Source of the DNA: Oceanihabitans sp.
GTDB lineage: Bacteria > Bacteroidota > Bacteroidia > Flavobacteriales > Flavobacteriaceae
DNA length: 6,385 bases
Direction of reading: 5' to 3'
Assembly: GCA_018067265.1 (NCBI GenBank)
Contig: JAGPUY010000051.1
Coordinates: 1-6,385 of the forward strand
Positions 4,766 to 6,385 of the stretch are shown here, piece after piece. The translations under genes and the position numbers were made by a program. The notes beneath the pieces were generated by a model that did no database searches, was not told where the DNA came from, and saw only the letters and a list, made by a program, of their open reading frames with translations. The number at the start of each line of letters is the position of its first letter. Within the stretch, counting starts at the first letter, position 1.

Positions 4766-6380
4766 ATGTTTTTGTCCCTTTTGCATTTGCTGTAATATTT
4801 GAATTTTCATAAGCCAATAGTGTTTGCGCTTCAATTTCTTGAGGTGTTGTTAAATTATCAAAAAACACATCGTAACCATTTAAACCGCCCCAAACAAGTT
4901 TCTCTGCATATTCTAAATCTACACCATTTATATTATTATAATCACAATATGCTACAATACTCTCTGCTAATTGGTCTATAAAATCAACATAAATATCATG
5001 CATTTCTTTGTCGTAAATATTAAACAATGTATCATTCGTGTCATCATTAAAGAAGTTATCCATAGCAGTTTTTAAGTCTGTATATGCAGGATATTCATTT
5101 AATAATTCTCCCGTGTAATATAAACGTAAAATATAAGCATGTACTAGTTCATGATAAAATGTATTAATAAAGCCCAATGTAGTGGCTGTATCTAAATGAG
5201 TATTATTAAACTGCAATATTAAAGTGCCATCTGCTGAAGGTCTATATAAAACTCTAGCGCCTACATTAGCTGGCATTGGAACCAGAACTTCATCAGAAAT
5301 TTGACCTGTTGCCCAATCTTGAAGATTAAGGTTATGCTCATTTGTTCGTAAAAAATAGTCGCTTATTGTATTGGTAAATGTTGAGTTTATCTTGTAAATA
5401 GACCTAAAAACAGCAAGTGCTTGACAGTCTTTGTCCATGCCATTAATCAATTCTTCTATATCATCAAAATCCAAATCACTGTTATTGCTCATTGCCTCTA
5501 TAGCCTCTAAAGCAAAATCATAATTTTCAAGCATACAATTTCCGTCTTCATCTTGAAGGAAATCTTTAATCTTAGCTGCTTCATATTTATTTTCCTGCAG
5601 CCAGTTTACAGCTCCAGAAACATCAAGCAAACTTGGTATACATTCTAGAATTTCTTCGAATGGCTTTGGTTTAGGATTTGGAACCGGCGAAGTAACTGGT
5701 GTATTTGTGTTAGAGCCTGATGTTATGGGACCTCCTCCATTACTTGTACTTCCACCACCACCACTGAGACACTCTACGGTTTCAAATATATATGCAGGTG
5801 TACAATTTGCTCCAGCAGGATGAACAAAGTCACCCCAACCACAACTTAGAACAACGCTACACTCATCGTTTAATACAAAAGATGTAATTAATGAAGAATC
5901 ATAATCTATCCGCTCTACAGCTTTGACACCTTGAAATACAAAAGAATCATGTATATCTAGATATTCTAGCGATTCGGAATAATAAGTTATTAGAAACGCA
6001 CTTATTATTTGGCTGCTGTCTATTTGTATAACCATGTTTTTAAAAACATCTTTCTCTAGAGCATTAGTAACTAGCATTGTATAAGATGTTAGCCCATTAA
6101 TTTCAATTTCTCTAATTGTAGTTGAGTCTATAGAAAACTCACTGGTACTTCTCTCTTTACTGTTTTGGTTTTCAGGGTGCGTATTTCCATTTATTACTTT
6201 AGAATATGCTTCCTTAAATTTTAGTTTTTTATTAGCTGTTTTAAAAGAATATTCTTTAACTGTAAACCCTAATTCCGTGAAGGAATTAGTTTGCTCTACA
6301 TCCTCCTTCTCACAATTAACCAAAGTTAATGCAAAAAAGAGCACTATAATCTTAATGTTTGTTTTTAAAATGCTTTTCAT
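4758..6380 (-). CDS. Probable surface lipoprotein with a C-terminal HExxH zinc-metallopeptidase-like domain
   Basis: 540 residues. Residues 1-22 are a lipoprotein signal peptide with lipobox LVNC (C23). The next residues, CEKED, fit the Bacteroidota lipoprotein export signal C-x-K-(D/E)2, so the protein probably sits on the outer face of the outer membrane. Residues about 30-170 form a beta-like domain of unknown function, followed by a cluster of four cysteines (C174, C180, C193, C204) that could form disulfides. Then comes a Gly/Ser/Asn then Pro/Lys linker (206-240). The C-terminal part (about 241-540) holds HELVHAY (H410, E411, H414), the zinc and catalytic motif of many metallopeptidases. 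Candidate third ligands are H461 or E473, and a WGGL motif follows (497-500). This pattern recalls SprT-like or gluzincin-like domains, but the family is not certain and activity is inferred. The ATG at 6380 is near the window edge, so its promoter is not seen. It overlaps the next gene. Confidence 0.82.
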   Translation of the reverse strand: MKSILKTNIKIIVLFFALTLVNCEKEDVEQTNSFTELGFTVKEYSFKTANKKLKFKEAYSKVINGNTHPENQNSKERSTSEFSIDSTTIREIEINGLTSYTMLVTNALEKDVFKNMVIQIDSSQIISAFLITYYSESLEYLDIHDSFVFQGVKAVERIDYDSSLITSFVLNDECSVVLSCGWGDFVHPAGANCTPAYIFETVECLSGGGGSTSNGGGPITSGSNTNTPVTSPVPNPKPKPFEEILECIPSLLDVSGAVNWLQENKYEAAKIKDFLQDEDGNCMLENYDFALEAIEAMSNNSDLDFDDIEELINGMDKDCQALAVFRSIYKINSTFTNTISDYFLRTNEHNLNLQDWATGQISDEVLVPMPANVGARVLYRPSADGTLILQFNNTHLDTATTLGFINTFYHELVHAYILRLYYTGELLNEYPAYTDLKTAMDNFFNDDTNDTLFNIYDKEMHDIYVDFIDQLAESIVAYCDYNNINGVDLEYAEKLVWGGLNGYDVFFDNLTTPQEIEAQTLLAYENSNITANAKGTKTCD

Positions 6381-6385
6381 TTTTT

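Noticed and set aside
4766..4834. N-terminal extension of the secreted partner protein from ATG 4834
   Set aside because: It would overlap the lipoprotein gene by 77 bases and place 23 extra residues before a good signal peptide.

Overview
The window looks like part of a chromosome from a member of the Flavobacteriaceae (Bacteroidota). The evidence is strong AT richness, Bacteroidota-type -10 boxes (TAnnTTTG), almost no Shine-Dalgarno sequences, a lipoprotein with the Bacteroidota surface-export signal, and a cytochrome oxidase gene order I associate with flavobacteria. Every gene I can support lies on the minus strand, so transcription runs from high to low coordinates. The calls rest on reading motifs by eye; no database search was run.

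Upstream block (6380 to 4166): two genes for exported proteins that overlap by a few bases. The first is a 540-residue lipoprotein with a probable surface-export signal, a cysteine-bearing N-terminal half, a Gly/Ser/Pro linker and a C-terminal half with a zinc-peptidase HELVH motif. The second is a roughly 199-residue secreted protein of unknown function. A rho-independent terminator at about 4028-4061 closes this unit and separates it from the respiratory genes.

Respiratory block (about 4009 to 1): a cluster for assembly and peripheral subunits of a heme-copper cytochrome c oxidase. In order: cyoE/ctaB (heme O synthase), a short cytochrome oxidase subunit III, a second longer subunit III with a large hydrophilic insertion, a small subunit IV-like membrane protein, a membrane-anchored protein that resembles SCO but lacks its copper-binding cysteines, and the first 31 codons of what looks like a true SCO1/SenC copper chaperone, cut by the window edge. 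Subunits I and II are not in the window. CyoE makes the heme O precursor of heme A, subunits III and IV join the membrane complex, and SCO would help load CuA on subunit II.

The respiratory block is probably not one simple transcript. There are -10 boxes before cyoE, before the long subunit III gene and directly before the SCO-like gene, a terminator after the subunit IV gene, and a perfect 8-bp palindrome between the long subunit III and subunit IV genes. No tRNA, rRNA, CRISPR or insertion sequence was seen. No gene-free stretch exceeds 300 bases.
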